Positions 59,033 to 64,000 of a DNA stretch of 64,000 nt are shown one piece after another. Under the pieces are notes generated by a model that was not told the DNA's origin, ran no database searches, and saw only the letters and a program-made list of their open reading frames with translations. Numbering within the stretch: the first letter of the stretch is position 1; each line of letters starts with the position of its first letter. The DNA comes from Portunus trituberculatus (taxonomy: Eukaryota > Arthropoda > Malacostraca > Decapoda > Portunidae): NCBI RefSeq assembly GCF_017591435.1, contig NC_059296.1:29438869-29502868 (forward strand). Direction: 5' to 3'. A program made the position numbers and the translations under genes.

Positions 59033-60765
59033 CTTTCTGTGCAGTGTGATGTATCGTGTAATATATCGCATCACCTTGTTCTTCTTCTTCTCGATCTTGT
59101 TCTTTTTCTCTCTCTCTCCGCGACGTGAGGGAAGAGTTTGGGAATTCGTAAATGAAAAACAGTGTCGGCGAGTCTTCCTGTTCCTCTGGCGCCGCGTCCC
59201 TCCCTCCGCTGCCCTGCGCCGCCCTCATGACAGTCGTGTTAATGTTACCACTTCCACTCCTCCTGGCGCTCTGGTGCTCTCCGCTGCTTCACCAGGTCAT
59301 TACCTCGTCACTTCTCTTCCTCAGTCTCGTCTCTTCTCTTTTTTCTGTCTTCCTCACTTTTTTCATTCTCTTTTTTTATTCCTGCGTTGAATTACATTGT
59401 GTATTATTAGTGAGCCTTGTAAGAGCAAAGAGTTCAGATAATGTTTGCTCTGTCTCTCTGTTCACTTGGTTTTTCTCTCCCTCCTCTGTTTCTCCCTTCC
59501 TCACTTCTTTCTTTTTTCATCTTTCATTCTGTGTTAGATTCCAGTGTAGCTTATTACAACCAGCCTTGTAAGGGCAGACAGTTCTACTAATGTTTGTTCT
59601 CTCTCACTGTTCATCAGGTTTCTCTTCCTCAATTACAAAAGATTATAATCAGATCTTAAAGACCTTAATAGAATGTTTGATTATACTGCATCATAATAAC
59701 TGATAGTGGAAAAAAGTAGGTTACCATCTCCTTTCTCCCTCAGTCCCTTCGTTTTGCTCTCTTCGTCAGCCTCTTCCATCATCTGTTCATCTCTCCCTCA
59801 AGCCTTTTCCTCCTGTTTCCCTCTCCTCCTTAACCTCTTCCCTTGACTGTCCCTCTCTTCCTCACGTCTTCCTCCTGTGTTTCATTCACCTTTCTCCCTG
59901 CGTGTACCTCAACTGAAGCAGCCTCTTTCCCTTCTATCACCTGCATCCCGCCCCTCCCAACCTGCCTCCCTCCCTCCTCTCCCCGCGCCGCGCCGCCACC
60001 CGCCCCTCGCACCTGCTCAAGGTGTGTGCAAGGTGTGGGATATTGTCCCTCCTGCCGACACCTGGCAACCCCTCTGCCTTTGTTCTGTTGCCGTGCGAGA
60101 TCCTCTTCTGCGTGTTGCGTCCGTCAGGGCGCGGCGGGAGAAGGGAGGCCCGCCCCTGGTCACCACATGCCACACGACGCGGTGCGCCCAGCGAGGGTGG
60201 CTCCGTGAGGAGCTGGTAGTGCAATGCTTGGCCACTGCTCGCGGAAGTCACAAGACAAGGGTCCTCATTTCTCACTAAGATATTCGTACTTAAGTTGGGG
60301 ATGAATTTTTCATGGTATCTGCGGCGATGGTATCAGGTGGAGCTCCGCCATGCATGTGACTGATCATTACTGGAGAAGCGCACCAGCACCAAGGCTTCAT
60401 TTCCGCACCACCAAAGCTTCAGGACAATGTACACACCACTGTGCAATTTATTTACATTAATCTCAATAGAAATGTTGGGATGTGCTTAGCTGCCTTGATT
60501 GCCCACCTGGCCAACAGGGCCGTCATCCTTTGTTGGCGAGGCAGCTGCCGCCCCGCCGCGCCGAGGCGCTGCCGAGGAGCCCACCCTTGTATCAGGTTGC
60601 TGCTGCTGCTGCTGCTGCTACTGCTGGCCTTCGCGAATCCTATTTTCATTTCATGTTTTTTCCTGAGTATCAGTACATGTTAGAACGATATCTTTTATTT
60701 CTATCTTATAAAATTTTTGTTTTAACATTCTTTAACAATGTGTCTTCCTGGCTAACACTCCCTGT
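59033..60765. other. Pyrimidine-rich then GC-rich spacer, no gene seen
   Basis: 59240-59990 is C/T-rich with two related stretches carrying AGCCTTGTAAGRGCARASAGTTC (about 59411 and 59560). 59980-60240 is CpG-containing and GC-rich. A CTG run lies at about 60598-60624. ORFs on both strands show no domain. Confidence 0.5.
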
Positions 60766-61210
<445 letters not shown>

Positions 61211-61287
61211 GGCCTATATATCTGTCCGTCTTTCTGAACTGGTTTGGTCTTCCAATAGGCCTGCCTGTCTGTCCGTCTTTCTGACTG

Positions 61288-61348
<61 letters not shown>
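61211..61348. repeat. Degenerate (CTGT)n and (CT)n
   Basis: CTGTCCGTCTTTCTG recurs at about 61221 and 61270, followed by CT array 61291-61348. Confidence 0.93.
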
Positions 61349-61351
<3 letters not shown>

Positions 61352-61680
61352 CACCCCACCTGCCCAAGCACTGTGATAGCATACCGCCACCGTGGGAAAG
61401 GCGTCACTCCTGGGCGTGGCGGTGCTGGAGGCGACGCCCTTAGTAGATTAGGTGGGATATGCAAATATGCGGCAACATAAGCACCAAAACAGTAGTGGCA
61501 GCAATGGTCGACGAGTTCGCTTTGCAGCTATCAAGCGAGTCAGGCTGGAGGGACGTGAGGAATGACGGAACGGTCATCGAGCACACCTTCCTCACCCAAA
61601 CGGCGTGGATGCTGAGTGTCACCTCACCTTCCTGCTTAATGCGCGCCATGCTCACAATTTCCCACTCATACATCATTCTT

Positions 61681-61683
<3 letters not shown>
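61349..61683. other. Unique GC-balanced island, no assigned gene
   Basis: Both strands have open frames: + from 61459, and - from 61676 encoding YEWEIVSMARIKQEGEVTLS. Composition is protein-like and AGGTGAG-type donors exist on the minus strand. No family is recognised, so neither frame is called. Confidence 0.35.

Positions 61684-61739
<56 letters not shown>
61684..61739. repeat. (AG)n microsatellite
   Basis: Perfect AG array of 28 units. It is inverted relative to the CT array at 61291-61348. Confidence 0.98.
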
Positions 61740-61742
<3 letters not shown>

Positions 61743-62828
61743 GTCCGTTCAATATGCAAATATCAAAAGTAAATGATAAAGGTTAACTCGAAAAAAAAAA
61801 TCTCACCGATTTAGCTCAACAAATCTGTAGTGCCTTGGTGATTCTCTTTTGAAACAGTTCCAGCTTCAGGAAGACGGAGGAGGAATCATAGGAAGGAGTA
61901 GAATATACTAGAGTCTACCATTAAAGATAAAAAACATTTTGGTTGATTATTGCATTACCTAGAGTGGCATAGGTATGAGAAAGAAGGATTGCCTAATTGT
62001 AGAATTGATATGAATGAGAAGACATCCGCACCCAGGGCGTGCAGCGCTGCGAGTGTGAGGCAACGCACTGGCCCTGGGAAAGGTCGCTCTGTAGCCCCGA
62101 GCTGATAGAGCATCGGGAGGCAGATAAGGATCATCAGGAGGCTCCAACACTAGTGGACGCCTCGTTACCCTGAGTCATTAGGGGATCCGGGAAGGGGCAA
62201 AGGAGGAGGCCGCTGCGAGAAGCTGTTGTCTGGCACTGGTCTCCTCCCTTCCTCCCGTCACAGAGCATCACCGTGTCCCTCTTTGCTTTCACTATTGTAA
62301 TTCATTTTGAAATCTCATAAAATCACCTTTTCTTGGCCAGCATAGAATTGAAGATGACGTGAATACGCGGAATGACTGACTAGTGGTACACTACTCCTCT
62401 AGTCTTGTGCAACATTTTTCACATATCTTCCTTAATTATTGATTCTTTGATTTCAGAGTTGTCAAACATCTGATTTAAAATTTACTATCTATGGGTGTGA
62501 AAAATTTGTGTTGGTTATTCATATTGAGACTAGATATTCCGTCCCAAAAAGGGAAACCCGAAATGAACACAACATACGAACACAAGGGAAGCTGCAGGAA
62601 GCCACCAGGCCTACACGTGATGCTCCTTGTATAGTGGAAACACCGTTGTAGGAATTGATATTTCACACATATGATATCAAGTCATCAGTATTCTTTCCTA
62701 GTTTACTGGTTTTTCCTCATCCACGTCCCAGAGTGGGCGGTGCGGCAGCTGTCCCGTCGCGGCACAAGTGTGTATGGCGAGACAACTGTTCATTACCACG
62801 TTAAGGAGCCCCACTGTGTGGCGCCGCA
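61740..62828. other. Unique spacer, no gene seen
   Basis: Mixed composition. GC-balanced stretch at 62025-62250 with GATAAGGATCATC and TGAGTCATTAGG motifs. No gene recognised. Confidence 0.45.
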
Positions 62829-62878
62829 CCTGGCTGGCTGGCTGTCTGACTGGATGGATTGCTGGCTGACGGACTGGT

Positions 62879-62918
<40 letters not shown>

Positions 62919-62951
62919 TGACTGGATGGATGGATGGATGGATGGATGGAT
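62829..62951. repeat. (CTGG)n and (ATGG)n tetranucleotide arrays
   Basis: CTGG/CTGA units at about 62829-62922, then six ATGG units to about 62951. The motif also appears degenerately on both flanks. Confidence 0.95.
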
Positions 62952-63184
62952 AGCTGGCTGGATTGCTGGAGACTTGTGAAAGTGAAGGCATCGCTGGCTC
63001 CCTCACACTGTTATTATCCTCGTTTATCATTGCATCGCACTGAAAACATTAAGTTTGAAACAACTTGTAAGTAGAGATTGCCATGTCAATGTACTGTCTT
63101 ATTGTATGTTGAGCATTCCTTATCGCAATGGCGAGTGAGACTATAACGAAGAATACAATAGTAACGCTCTTAGGCTTAGAATTG

Positions 63185-64000
<816 letters not shown>

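Overview
This window is nuclear DNA from an animal. It is most likely from a decapod crustacean (crab or shrimp). Four things point there: very long and abundant (AG)n/(CT)n, (AC)n/(GT)n, (AT)n and trinucleotide arrays; eukaryotic tRNA genes with internal Pol III promoters; a tRNA-derived SINE followed by (AC)n; and a 5'-truncated, poly(A)-tailed non-LTR retrotransposon. The placement is an inference from sequence character, because no diagnostic host protein is present. There are no operons, CRISPR arrays or prokaryotic signals.

Most of the 64 kb looks intergenic or intronic. The secure genes are three tRNAs: two tRNA-Asp(GTC) genes facing each other (16469-16540 + and 16712-16783 -), and an initiator tRNA-Met(CAT) (22348-22419 +). 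Two unrecognised minus-strand ORFs are the best protein-coding candidates: 30093-30767 (224 aa) and 39134-39928 (264 aa). Both predict membrane-anchored, basic proteins, and splice-like signals lie near both. Weaker coding traces are an MFS-transporter-like fragment (15144-15380 -), a 57-aa ORF (28465-28638 -) and an ORF at 36198-36560 (-).

Mobile DNA is the most informative part. Five copies of a ~213-bp element lie at 19820, 27190 (inverted), 48154, 49599 and 54124. They have imperfect terminal inverted repeats and sit between TTAA or near-TTAA sequences, which suggests a piggyBac-type MITE family. A full-length tRNA-Val-like SINE is at 8735-9028, and a 3' fragment of the same family is at 57701-57832. 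A dead non-LTR retrotransposon 3' end is at 36841-37738. A second possible MITE is at 25437-25653, and similar terminal motifs recur at 36499 and 63604.

Besides microsatellites there are many old tandem duplications with units of about 16 bp to 160 bp (6.4, 10.9, 14.3, 18.1, 26.7, 37.8, 41.8, 48.7 and 50.6 kb). Several non-repetitive, GC-balanced islands carry clusters of homeodomain, forkhead, Sox, CRE or octamer-like motifs (22.9, 25.9, 31.8, 33.2, 34.6, 42.7 and 58.2 kb). They look like candidate conserved regulatory elements. Long reading frames made of Ser/Leu, Arg/Glu, Cys/Val, His/Thr, Ile/Tyr or similar two-residue repeats are translations of microsatellites and are not annotated as genes.
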